In this document: positions 12,517 through 22,589 of the stretch, piece by piece | Layout: each line of letters starts with the position of its first letter | Position numbering within the stretch: the stretch's first letter is position 1 | Source: Xenoacremonium recifei | Lineage: Eukaryota > Ascomycota > Sordariomycetes > Hypocreales > Nectriaceae | Direction of reading: 5' to 3' | Assembly (NCBI GenBank): GCA_012184525.1 | Contig: WOFQ01000027.1 | Coordinates: 310,001 to 374,000 of the forward strand | DNA length: 64,000 bases | Made by a program: the position numbers and the translations under genes | Notes under the pieces: model-generated | What the model saw: only the letters and a program-made list of their open reading frames with translations | What the model was told of the DNA's origin: nothing | Databases searched by the model: none

Positions 12517-13180
12517 TTAATGCCAATTCTCCTGAATCACTTCAACAATAACCCCATGATCCTCTTCCTGTTTCAATCCGCTGACAATAACAACAGCCAC
12601 AATTCCCTGGACTCCTTTCACGCGGATAGGTACAGCGCCTCCGTGGATTGCATAATCGGCCATCCCATCGCTGCTGATGGCATTCTTCTCGGCGAAACGA
12701 GCCTCATTGCCCTCGAATTTCTGGTTCATGAACCACGTGCTCTGTCCAAATCGTAGAACAACATTGCGCTTGCGCCGGACCCAACGTTCGTTGTCGGGAT
12801 TGACTCCAGGTCCTGTCACCATCTGGAATATTACCTGGGAGCTGTTTGCAAGACTGATAGAAATCAATGCCGATCTTTCGGGTGCGAAAGGAAGCAGTCG
12901 GGCATAGATGAAATGACCCAACTCAATTGCGTCTTCTTGCGTGAATGAGTCAAAAACAAGATTGTTTCCGATCGCCTAGTTGGACTGTTAGAGATTGTCA
13001 ACGATGGAAGAATACAACGAGGATGAGTACCGCTGAGTTGGGAAAGGTGACAGGGACTGGCTCTCCGGGGTTCTGAATTACCGCAGCGGCCTTTGCCAGT
13101 GCGGTGCCGAAAGGCGCCTTTCGTGTCAGGGCTTTTTCTGCCATGTCGTGTTCCTTGGTTGTTCTTGGAGCTACTTCCAC
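12517..13180 (-). CDS. UPF0303 / heme-degrading-domain (HbpS-like) protein
   Basis: Small soluble protein. Exon 2 is 12517..12975 and exon 1 starts at 13180 or, more likely, at the second ATG at 13144 (MAEKALTRKAPFG), giving about 190 aa. The intron is 12976..13030 (GTACTC...AACTAG). Family hallmarks are present: GPGVNPDNERWVRRKRNVV, the YAIHGGAVPIRVKGVQGI block and a VVIVSGL segment close to the C-terminus, in the order typical of UPF0303/DUF336-like proteins that are best known from bacteria. Biochemical function is unsettled for the family. No targeting signal was seen. The possible bacterial origin is inference; the intron shows it is domesticated if transferred. Confidence 0.8.
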
Positions 13181-14399
13181 AAAGTATTGTCGTTCTTTTA
13201 GGGAAGATCCCGAGATCTATATACCCGTAAATGCTTAGAGGTAAGATCTCTATTACGTGGGAACAATACGAGTCTTTATTAGCATCGGCTATGATGACAT
13301 TCATGTGGAGCAAGCTGACTCAACTGTTCACGAATTCCGTTGCGGTGGGACGCCGATGAAAAGTGGGAATTGTCTGATCGGAGAATAATTCGCTTCCAGC
13401 AAGACTCAGATGAATCTATCTGTGAGATCTGTGGGATCTGGTCCCTACTAGATTTGAGGAATAGCAGAACAGTGTTACGTAGTATGTTTCTTGGCCCGAA
13501 TTATCAACGACGAGTCCCACATCGTCAGTTGAAGGGCAGTTATAGCGAATACTACGTAGCAGCGAAGGAATGGTTAACCCCGCAAGGCTTACTATTACAA
13601 CAGATTTGATAACCTAGCAGGAAGTAAAGATTGTATAAATTCTCGGGGTCCGGGTTAGCAAAAGAAATCTTATAAAACCAACTGAAGGAGGGATCGCCCT
13701 TTGAAGATCACGGCTGCCGAAACATCAGCCATGTGATTTGCAGTAGAAGTTCCGGAGGCATGAAGATATGATAAAAGGCCCAAGAATTTTCTCGTCTCGC
13801 GCACTCTTTAGCTTCAGTAATATATTCTCATAGCGTAGCATTAGCTGGAGAACTTTGCATGTCCGCTCAAGGGGATAACAGGGCTCCAGTTTGGATCTCG
13901 CTTGGACCTGCCGTGCTTAAGGCTACGCATGTTTATGACCAGGTAAGCAGTACATTTCACTTTCATACCGGTAGCTACAAGCTCAAATTTCTACCATGCT
14001 TTACTCCAGCAACGGTTCCACTCTCCTTCATCAACCGCTCTATGTGAGACCTATTACGAGATCACGATTGTGAAGCGGCTTGCTACACCGGCTGTCGGGT
14101 CACGTGTTTGAGAAACACCGAACGATGGAGCTCTCTGGCAAACTTTACCGGAACGAATCGTCCCCGCCCCAACCTGCGATCTCTCCGCTTTACTCTCGTG
14201 ATCAGACGAAAGAGATTGTCGGATGAGACGGCTGTCCACGGCGGTGAACATTTGATCGTCACGAGTGAATGACGCTTGTTGTTGGCCTACTTGCTTAATT
14301 TTCACGTTACCAAATTGTCCTCTAGACGTTTGAAGACTTCCTGCGAGACGAGAACATTCTGATTTCCTGCTTCCTTCAGCTCGAAACCCTGAAAGAGTC
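13181..14399. other. Divergent intergenic region between UPF0303 and aminotransferase genes
   Basis: About 1.2 kb separating a minus-strand gene from a plus-strand gene, so it should contain both promoters. Short open frames at 13340-13609 and 13859-14047 show no family features. I see no repeat or RNA gene. Confidence 0.4.
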
Positions 14400-15704
14400 A
14401 TGGCGTTGTCAAATCGAGCCAAAGAGGCCGAGCAGTCCATCCGCGGGCTGCTTCTGTGGGAGGTCATCCCTAACCTTTGGGACCCGAAGGCCAATCCTTC
14501 AGGCTATGTCAGTCTCGGTGTTGCAGAGAACTCGCTGATGCACGATACCCTCAGCAAACATATACACAGAAACATGGCTTTGACGAACACGGCCTTTACC
14601 TACGGGGATGGAACAATGGGATCGAAACGACTCAAAGCGTCTGTCTCTCGCTTTCTGACAAAACACCTTAAACCGGCCAAACCGATTGAACCGGCGCACA
14701 TCTCCATGACGAACGGGTGCAGTGCCGCAATCGAACACTTATCTTGGGCATTGGCCAACCCTGGCGAGTGTTTCTTACTTGGTCAACCGTTTTATGGCAC
14801 TTTCGTTCCCGACTTGACCCTCCGGTTTGGAGCTCGGCTTCTTCCTGTACCTTTCCACGACGTCGACCCTCTCGGCAAGGATGCAGTAAAGAAGTACGAA
14901 GATGTGCTCTTGGATGCCCAGGCGAAGGGTCAGAAAGTCGCAGGTCTTGTCATTAGTCATCCACACAACCCTCTCGGCAGGTGTTATTCAAGGAATGTCC
15001 TTGTTGGACTCATGAAGCTGTGCGAGAAATATCAAGTTCACTTCATCAGCGATGAGATTTACGCTCTGTCCGTCTTCAAGAACACTGTCGATGAGTCACC
15101 TGCCCCGGTTCCTTTCGAATCAGCTCTTTCTATCGATACAGCTGGGATCATTGATCCTAGCCGTGTTCACGTTGTTTGGGGCATGTCGAAGGACTTTGGC
15201 GCGAATGGAATCCGAATCGGAACAATCATATCTCAAGCAAACCCCTTGCTACATGCAGCACTAGTGTCCGTGGGACTCTACAGTTCGGCCTCCTCCATAT
15301 CAGACCATGCGACGGCCAATGTGCTCAGCGACGATACTTGGGTTGAGTCGTATATAGCCGAGAATCAAAGCAAGCTCTCAAAACAGTACAAGGCTGTCAC
15401 GGACTGGGCGAGGAAGTACGGAATCGAGTACGCCCCTGGCGTCAACGCGGCTTTCTTCCTCTGGGTAGACCTTGGAGCTGCGTATCATAAGGCACACCCA
15501 GGCGAAGCAAAGAAAGACGTGGACCAAAGGCTAGCGCAGGCCCTGCTGAAGCAGAAGGTCTTCCTTGCTTCTGGAGAGAACTTTGGGTCTGAGAAGCCTG
15601 GATGGTATCGCATTGTGTTTTCCCACGATGATTTTTACTTGAATGAGGGGTTGAGCAGGATTGTCAAGGCACTAGGATTGGATAGAGCAAAGCTACAACG
15701 ATAG
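14400..15704 (+). CDS. PLP-dependent aminotransferase, class I/II (ACC-synthase-like)
   Basis: Intronless 434-aa cytosolic enzyme of the fold-type I aminotransferase family, closest in style to fungal 1-aminocyclopropane-1-carboxylate synthase-like proteins. The N-terminus has VSLGVAENSL, the ACC-synthase-like 'G.AEN.L' block, then YGDGTMGSKRLK. Cofactor residues are visible: Asn190 in SHPHNPLG, Asp218 in ISDEIY, the Schiff-base Lys264 in GMSKDFGANGIRIG, and a carboxylate-binding Arg in the C-terminal PGWYRIVFS block. All expected residues are intact. The substrate is unknown: true ACC synthase activity is one option, a secondary-metabolite or generic aminotransferase another. Confidence 0.88.
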   Translation: MALSNRAKEAEQSIRGLLLWEVIPNLWDPKANPSGYVSLGVAENSLMHDTLSKHIHRNMALTNTAFTYGDGTMGSKRLKASVSRFLTKHLKPAKPIEPAHISMTNGCSAAIEHLSWALANPGECFLLGQPFYGTFVPDLTLRFGARLLPVPFHDVDPLGKDAVKKYEDVLLDAQAKGQKVAGLVISHPHNPLGRCYSRNVLVGLMKLCEKYQVHFISDEIYALSVFKNTVDESPAPVPFESALSIDTAGIIDPSRVHVVWGMSKDFGANGIRIGTIISQANPLLHAALVSVGLYSSASSISDHATANVLSDDTWVESYIAENQSKLSKQYKAVTDWARKYGIEYAPGVNAAFFLWVDLGAAYHKAHPGEAKKDVDQRLAQALLKQKVFLASGENFGSEKPGWYRIVFSHDDFYLNEGLSRIVKALGLDRAKLQR

Positions 15705-15916
15705 ATGTCAGAAGGACTTCTAAATAGATCAATGGCGTGTCGTTTTGCTGGAAGGCACCTTGTTGCATCTTTTTGACGGTAGGGCTACCAACGAGTGCTT
15801 ACCAACGCGGGGGCAGCATCTCACGATGGCATAATTTGTAGCCTTCCAAATTACAGAAATATCATGTCGCATACGCTCTTTCGTTAGAATATCTATGATC
15901 TATGTGGCTTCCAATG

Positions 15917-17526
15917 TTATCTCCACGTATCCTCGCTATTTCGAGTGATGATAAACTCCTGCTCGACTCGAATTTGCCCTGGATGTAGACCAGATACATT
16001 AGAGCTGGACTGAGCTTGGATTCTAACCCACTCAACCTCGCTTCTATGGGTCTTCTTACCATCCAACCAGCCATCTTCCTCGATGTCGCGATTTCCCGTT
16101 ATATCTCCGTCTGTTTGAGTATTTTCTTGAGACCTTTCTGCTCGGCCTGGGGCATGTATCCTTTGCATAGGCGTATTACTTGCCGGAGAGCGGCCGCCTT
16201 GAAGGTAGGAGCTATCATGAGACAAGATTCTGAAGCCATGACGGAGATAATGGCGCAAGGAAGGGAGACACGCGATGATCAGAGCAACATTCTCGTCTAG
16301 GATAGACCAAAGCTCTGTAGAAGATGGGCTTGTTAGCACCCAAGGCAAAATTGTGACGATGGAAACTTAGCTCCTTTCAGGCATACAAAAAATTGACAAT
16401 AGAGGGTATCAAGACCAAATAGATGTTGTGCTTACCAATCGTAGTCAGATGCTTGATTTTTCCTAGAGGGAAATGAACTGAAAAGAATCTCATAAGGCTG
16501 AAGGCTATGTCGAAAAATCCGAGACCAAAAGTCGCATAAATCCCGTACATAGTCTTCCTCTTCATTTGCAGTCCCCTCAGTACAAAGAATGGTAGAATCA
16601 TGACTATTCAACTCGTTAGTGGATGAGGGACTGACAAAGGTTAGAGCAGCCTGTCGCCCTGACAGCACGCACTGGATAGATTCGACGAAAAGTGCAACCC
16701 CCACGCGATGCAGAATACTTGGACAATGATCTTTGAGCTGCAGAGAGCGGCCGGATCTGAAGCAAAAGACCTGTAAGGCAATGTTAGGGTGTGAGGGAAC
16801 CAAGTTTAAGGTCCAACATACCAGTTGCCTTGAATTGGCCAACAAAGAAAAATCTTCGTGGTCATGGAGATGATATACCCAGAGATACAGTACGCAATTA
16901 TGATGTAGAGCGCTATGCGAAGTTTTCTCATGAAAGGGGGAAACAGTTGCCAGTAGGTCGCCAGAAGAGCAAACTTGCAAAAGTACAGTGCCGTAAAGAA
17001 GGGCAACACACTTGCCCAGATGATCTATGTCCCCTTGTTAGCGAAGCACTTGTTGCTATTGCTGTTGCCGGATCCACGACGGCTTGAAGCATCAGAAACT
17101 TGATACCGGGCTAGGCGAGATCTATTACAATGAAGTTATGTGTTCCTTACCCGGGTTACATCCTCAACCCTTGTAAGGGGAACGTCCCAATTAACAAGCG
17201 TATACGCAATTTCGGGTCGTAAAACGTCCTCGCGGGCCAGAATTATGATGAAGATCGCATGTGTAAATGCACCAGCCCAAGCAATGAGGAGCAGTGCATC
17301 GCTAAGAGCCAGCGATTGTCGTTGGATTCGGATTCGAAGATTTAGACGGGCGGCGATTAAAAGGGCAACGACGACCTGGAGGATGGCAAGGCATGCCTAT
17401 GAGTTGGGGGAACTCGTCAGCGATTGTTCGCATTTCGTTTGGATGTTGGAATGAGGGGTAAGAACTTAGATCGATGCGGGAAAACAGAACACTAACCAAG
17501 GTACCAGCTGTCGATGGGGGTTTCAT
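15917..17526 (-). CDS. PTH11/rhodopsin-like integral membrane protein
   Basis: Seven-helix fungal membrane protein of the rhodopsin-domain (SAT20/PTH11-like) family. It starts MKPPSTAGTL at 17526 and is broken into about six exons by short introns. After splicing the readable helices include LAILQVVVALLIAARL, SLALSDALLLIAWAGA, IIWASVLPFFTALYFCKFA, IIIAYCISGYIISM and VQVFCIAWGLHF. A conserved extracellular CWPIQGNW motif and the DPAALCSS segment are family hallmarks. The C-terminal cytoplasmic tail (exon ending at 15917) is hydrophilic and ends NSEDTWR. Members act as putative surface sensors; ligand unknown. Some splice joins are tentative. Confidence 0.75.
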
Positions 17527-19012
17527 GGCGTGTGTCTCATGACACTTGACATGCCAGGTGCTGGGTCTGAGTCTTTAAAGTCTCATCATATGGATTCAAG
17601 GTCTACGACAACCAGGGTCCAGATCTCTCGCTAGGAAAAAGATGAATGTTTTGGGAGGGTGACCTCGGAGCTGGAGAAGACCATCGCGCTCGATGACCCC
17701 GGTGGCGGCCGTGTTCCTGGAATCAGGAATCTCCGATCCTACCCCCCTCAACGCCTCAACGGCCAGCGAAAAGATATGCAGCCACATCGAGTTGACCTTC
17801 AAGTCTAGACGTCAGCATCGCGTGACTAAAGCCACCCTCCTATACATCAGCGTCTGATGCTTCAGCAGCGACAGACCGTTAACTCTAAGTTTGTATGGCG
17901 TATTGCGCTAATGGGCTAGCCGTTGGCTGGAGCGATCCGGGGAGGCGGATGCGCCGAATTGGTGGCAATAGGGTTATCCTATCGAAGATGAGCAGTGCAT
18001 TGGTCGATCCACAGACTCGGTGTGGGTGACAAATGATCCTCATATGGTGTGCGGTCAGCATTTGGTTCATAGCTCATGTTGTCAAGCTAACAAATGTCAA
18101 GGGATTTCCAAGGCGTACATGCGCTGTCTCCCACAACGAGCTACAAAACGGCGGAGCGGAGTGACAAAGGGGCCTATTGTAGGTTTAATCCCAAGCAAGT
18201 TTGGTGCCAGCGTTCTATTCCTTGCAAAAGCTTCGAACAGGAAAAGCCCTTTTGAGGCATAACCATCGACCCGTCGAGTGCCGGGAGGCGATGCCGAGAT
18301 GATATCGAAAACGCCACCTCAGTATCAGATAACACATTCGGCAATCCCGCAATATCATGGAAGATGAGCAAGATTAAAACAAGAAAGCGAGTTCTCGAAT
18401 CTTCCTATTCTCGGAGGAAGCCGTTCACTAGAGATTACACAGGCGAACCCAACTTCCTAAAGTCACTCATATGATTGGGCATGATGTACGTGAGGGTCAA
18501 AGAAATAGATCCTGTGAATTTTTGGGCTCTCTGATCCAAACGCATAAAGAGTAATGTGTAAATATTCAGGCGTAGCCTAGGCGTTACTCTGGGGAAATTT
18601 TCCATGCGCTTGTTTTGTACGAGAAGAGAAGCAAACATCTGTCACTAAACTAATTATCCTTATGTTCCTAGATACAGGTTGCCAGGGTCATTCGCGCTTC
18701 ATGAGTTAGTGGTCACGTCCTAGTCTCAACATAGCCAGAACATTTATACACCGTGCAACATTAAGACAACAAAGATCCAAGAAAGGCAGCATTTGCCAAG
18801 CCTCTCCCCTCTTCATAATTTTCTCTATCAAAATTGCATAAACGCGCCAAGGCTTGGAAAGTTCATAGCATCAGGAATTTGCTGAGGCAGATTACGTCAT
18901 CTTTCAGCGCATAACCCCTCTCTAATCATCCCACGCATTCCTCACCGTAACATCGCCATCACACATATACGAAAGTGCAAGTGCAACAACTCGATATACC
19001 AGAACCGCCAAA
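17527..19012. other. Intergenic region, no supported gene
   Basis: About 1.5 kb between divergent genes. Open frames on both strands (for instance 17596-17802, 18020-18262, 18435-18638) are short, overlap, and show no family motif or splice-consistent extension. The GH16 promoter should lie in the last few hundred bases. Confidence 0.4.
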
Positions 19013-19969
19013 ATGCCCTGGAAAGATCGACTCAAGAAACTGAAGAATGAATGGGACAGCATGACGGCCCAGCCCCAAGGGGGTGGATCATATGCCGCAC
19101 CAGGCCCTGTCCAGCTTCCCATGAACGCCCAAATCTACTGGCAACCTCGCTTCCAGCCAGATAATGCGGTGGGATCTGACTGGGATGCCAAGATAGGCAA
19201 CGGCCCAGATGGCTGGGGCAACCAAGAGCTGGAGTACTACACTGCCAATCCAGAAAACGCCTTCCAGTCAGTCCTTACCACCAATAACTCGTTCATACTA
19301 GCTGATCCGTAAATCAGTACCCAAGACGGCAAGCTTGTAATTCGAGCCATTGCAAACAATGCGTCACCCAGTGCTGAGCAGCGTTATACATCTGCTAGAC
19401 TCGTCAGCAGACAGACCCTGGCTCGAGACAAAGGCGTCCTTACTGCTGTTGTCCTCTCTCCCTGCGCAGAGGGAATCTGGCCCGCCTTCTGGCTCCTCCC
19501 GCAGGAACCTTTTGCCTGGCCGACAGACGGAGAAATTGACATTGCAGAGACTTGGAATGGTGACCACGAGAACCGCACCTGTCTTCACTGGGGGTTTCAT
19601 CACGAGCCTCAGAAACACCGCGTTCTGGGAACCAAGATTCCCGACATGCATCACCGCCCCGTGAGATACGACTTTGCTTGGGATCAACCTGGGGGCCAGG
19701 CGGGCCAGGGCAAGATGATGTGGTACATCGACGGACGACCCATCATGAAGGGGACTATCCCTCAAGGCACACGGCCGATGCGGGAGTTCACAATCCTGCT
19801 CAACGTTGCGATGGGTGGGAACGTCTGCCAAGGCAAAACACCAGCAGATGGTGGTTATGACATGGTAGTCCACACTATGTTCCTGGCTGCTGAGCCTGAT
19901 AACGGTGGATGGCATAGGTTTGAGGCTGACTGGGCGAATCCGAGCACTCCGATGGGAAATACTTATTGA
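19013..19969 (+). CDS. Glycoside hydrolase family 16 (laminarinase/endo-beta-glucanase-like)
   Basis: Predicted 301-aa GH16 enzyme. Exon 1 is 19013..19266 and exon 2 is 19318..19969. The 51-bp intron (GTCAGT...AATCAG, with CTGAT just before the acceptor) is a multiple of three and contains the only in-frame stop (19310-19312). Splicing gives NAFHTQDGKLVIRAIANN, in good agreement with family members. The catalytic signature is present: DGEIDIAETW with Glu157 (nucleophile), Asp159 and Glu162 (acid/base). Other family features are WAFW-type GIWPAFWLLP and a C-terminal LNVAMGGN. There is no signal peptide: the protein begins MPWKDRLKKLKNEW, so it is either cytosolic or non-classically exported. 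The substrate is probably a beta-1,3 or mixed beta-glucan (family knowledge). Confidence 0.88.
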
Positions 19970-20045
19970 GAGTGCTTGACGAGTAAAGCATGATATTGGA
20001 GACAAAAAGATCTTTTATAGAATATTATTCAATTTTAACGTTTTC

Positions 20046-21170
20046 TTACTCATTTGGATCCGCGATTTCCAAGAGTGTCTTGCCAAAATTCTCCCCACGG
20101 AACATACCTAGAAGACCCTCTATGGAATTTTCGATCCCTTTCGTCACCGAGAGCTGGTGCTTCAGAGACCCGTCCATCAACCACTTCTGGACATTCTTCT
20201 GCCTTTCTTCTTCATATCGGGGCCCCATATTGGCATCTCCGACAATGAAGCCGCGCATGGTCAGGCGCCTCTGTACAACTTCATATATATTCTTGATGCC
20301 GAATACCTCTCCATCTTTTGCGTTGTACTGAGAGATCATTCCTGACGCAACTGTAATACCATTAGCAAGTTTGGTCCAAAGGAGGGAGCATGTCTACTGA
20401 CTGATTCTGCCGAAGTTGTTCATATTGATGAGCGCGGCGTCCAGGTGCTCCCCACCAACGTTTTCGTAGTAAATGTCAATTCCCTGTGGTGCCAGTCTTG
20501 GAAGCGCTGTGAATGGCGACTCCATCTTGTAGTTGAATGCTTCATCGAAGCCAAGAGTGGACTTGATATATTCCAACTTTTTGTCGCTGCCGACGGAGCC
20601 GATGACTTTGAGACCTTCTCTCTTGGCTAATTGCCCTACCATCTGTCCCAGCGCTCCTGAAGCTGCCGAAATAAAGATAGTTTCTCCCTTCTTAGGCTGG
20701 CCGATATCGTAGAATGAGGAGTACGCAGCCAAGCCTGGCATTCCTAGACTGGCAATAAAAAACTTCGGATCTAGGTTGTTGGGATTGTTGAGCTTCCGCA
20801 GTTTCACGGACTTCAGTTGCTCTGCCGACAGTACGGTATACTCTTCCGCTGGCAAGAAGCCCAAGACTAGGTCACCCTCTGGAAAGTCCTTGTTGCTAGA
20901 CCGTATCACCTTTGCGACGCTGTCGTTTGCGATAGGTTTGCCGAGTTCATAAGGTTTGCTATGTTTTTTGATAGATGCATCACGCATGCAACCTCTCTGA
21001 TATGGATCGAAGGAGAAGTAACAATTCTTAGTGATCACTCCACCCTCCGCGAGCTTGGTGTCATCGAGGTCGAGAGGTCTGTCCTCGACTGCCAGGTGCT
21101 CACCGGGGACAGGCCAGCTTTCCGGAATGGCCTTGAATATGAGACCTAGATTGCGAACCATGATTGGCAA
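20046..21170 (-). CDS. CurA/PTGR-like NADP-dependent enone oxidoreductase (MDR family)
   Basis: Zinc-independent medium-chain dehydrogenase/reductase. Exon 1 is 20402..21170, exon 2 is 20046..20350, with a 51-bp intron (GTCAGT...TTACAG). It gives about 357 aa. The N-terminus MVRNLGLIFKAIPESWPVPG and the block YFSFDPYQRGCMRD are typical of leukotriene B4 12-hydroxydehydrogenase / prostaglandin reductase-like enzymes. The Rossmann fold is clear: SAASGALGQMVGQLAKREG followed by GVDIYYENVGG-like text (here GIDIYYENVGGEHLDAAL). The C-terminus carries RGFIVGD and FRGENFGKTLLEI. It would reduce alpha,beta-unsaturated carbonyls with NADPH in the cytosol. It is convergent with the GH16 gene, 76 bp away, with no sign of functional linkage. 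Confidence 0.88.
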
Positions 21171-22589
21171 AGAACGAGGTGGAAATGCCGTCCTGGTGTC
21201 GGGAATGAGAATGTAGGCAGTCTTGTTTCTTTAAGAGACGGAGATGGCTAGCAGTTATATTTGAACTAAATGGATGGCATCATTCTTGAAACCAATCGGA
21301 ACTAAATTTGCGTTGATGAGCGGGCCACAGAGTCCAATTGATTTGACGTCATATCAGCGGCTTGGAAGTTGAGACATCGCGATGCTGATAAATCAACACA
21401 ACCCCGCGAAGCCTGCCAAATCACTCCATTTTTCAGATGCAGGTCATGGTGATTCTTGAACCGCAGGGCCATGAATCTCGTAGATCATCAGAATCCTTCA
21501 CATCCAGGATATTCCTATTCGCCTGATCAAGACAATTGAGGGCTGACTCGCCCCTTCCTGGTTAAATGCATCTGGCCGCTTTTTAATCGCCCTATCCGCG
21601 GGAATAGGCTTGCCAAGTCGTGATTTCGTAGCCGAGGGTCGTGGGTCGGAGGAACCAAGAGCTGGTTCCGGTGGAAGCTTGATGCATAGCAGGGTGTCTA
21701 TTATCTCTTAGTGCAGAAAGACGCTAATTAAAAAAGGTAAATTGCCGGGCCTTGTTCTAACAGTGTATTTCTACATATGAACGGCTTTGTTGTGGTAGGC
21801 TGGATTACTGAAGTATCCGGTGGAAATACGTCTCGGCTCACGTACAGCGACCTGAAGCTTGCAACGGATACCAGAAACCTCACGCGGCCTTCCATAGTAG
21901 GACCCTCTTTGTAGAAATACGGAGAGAGGAAAAAAAAGCAAAGCGACAAACCTGTTCTAATTCTTCTTTCTTTCTTTCTTTCTCGTAAGAAGTGTGGAAA
22001 CCCTCAACCCGACATAGGTCAGGTCGGTGACGAAGTGTCAGCGTGATTATTGCTTAAAGACTATAGGTAGGCAATTGAGAATGAAGAAAGAAAAGTAATC
22101 GAGCACCATCTCGTTGTGTTTCTGTTCACAGCTCAAGCCATCATTCACTTAGGTATCACATTACACGTGCTTCTCAAAAAACTGCCTCGAAATTCGTTCT
22201 AAGGAAAAAATAAGTCACTATGACGCAGGCTAAGTTCTCCTTATGATAAACGCGTTTTCCGATAAGATATGCTTCAAGAGAAATGATTAGTAGCCTGGAA
22301 GGGCTGAAGCGGTCATTGGAGAGGCCTCACAGTTGTCTGTGGCTGTGCATTCAGACATCCCTGTCAATTCAGGTCTTTGTCACCTGATCTCTTTCAGCTG
22401 AATCCCCGTCAGCCTCCGCACGGGAGGACGGCGCCTAAACTCGCTCAAACACTGTTCTTGCGGCCCGTCGAAGCTACTCGAACGCTAGCTGCTGCGATGC
22501 TTGACGACATCTCAGTTCTCTTTGATAGAAGTACTGGGCTATCTGACATCTCAGCAACGCAAAACCTGCGTGGTTGAAGGATCGCGAAG
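21171..22589. other. Intergenic region with a CTTT microsatellite
   Basis: About 1.4 kb between divergent genes: the reductase (-) and the protease (+). It contains a short (CTTT)n tract at about 21963-21983. No coding region is supported. It marks the left edge of the immunity-like island. Confidence 0.4.

Noticed and set aside
19310..19312. In-frame TAA apparently breaking the GH16 gene
   Set aside because: A 51-bp intron (19267-19317, GTCAGT donor, CAG acceptor) removes it and yields the usual family sequence, so the gene is not broken.
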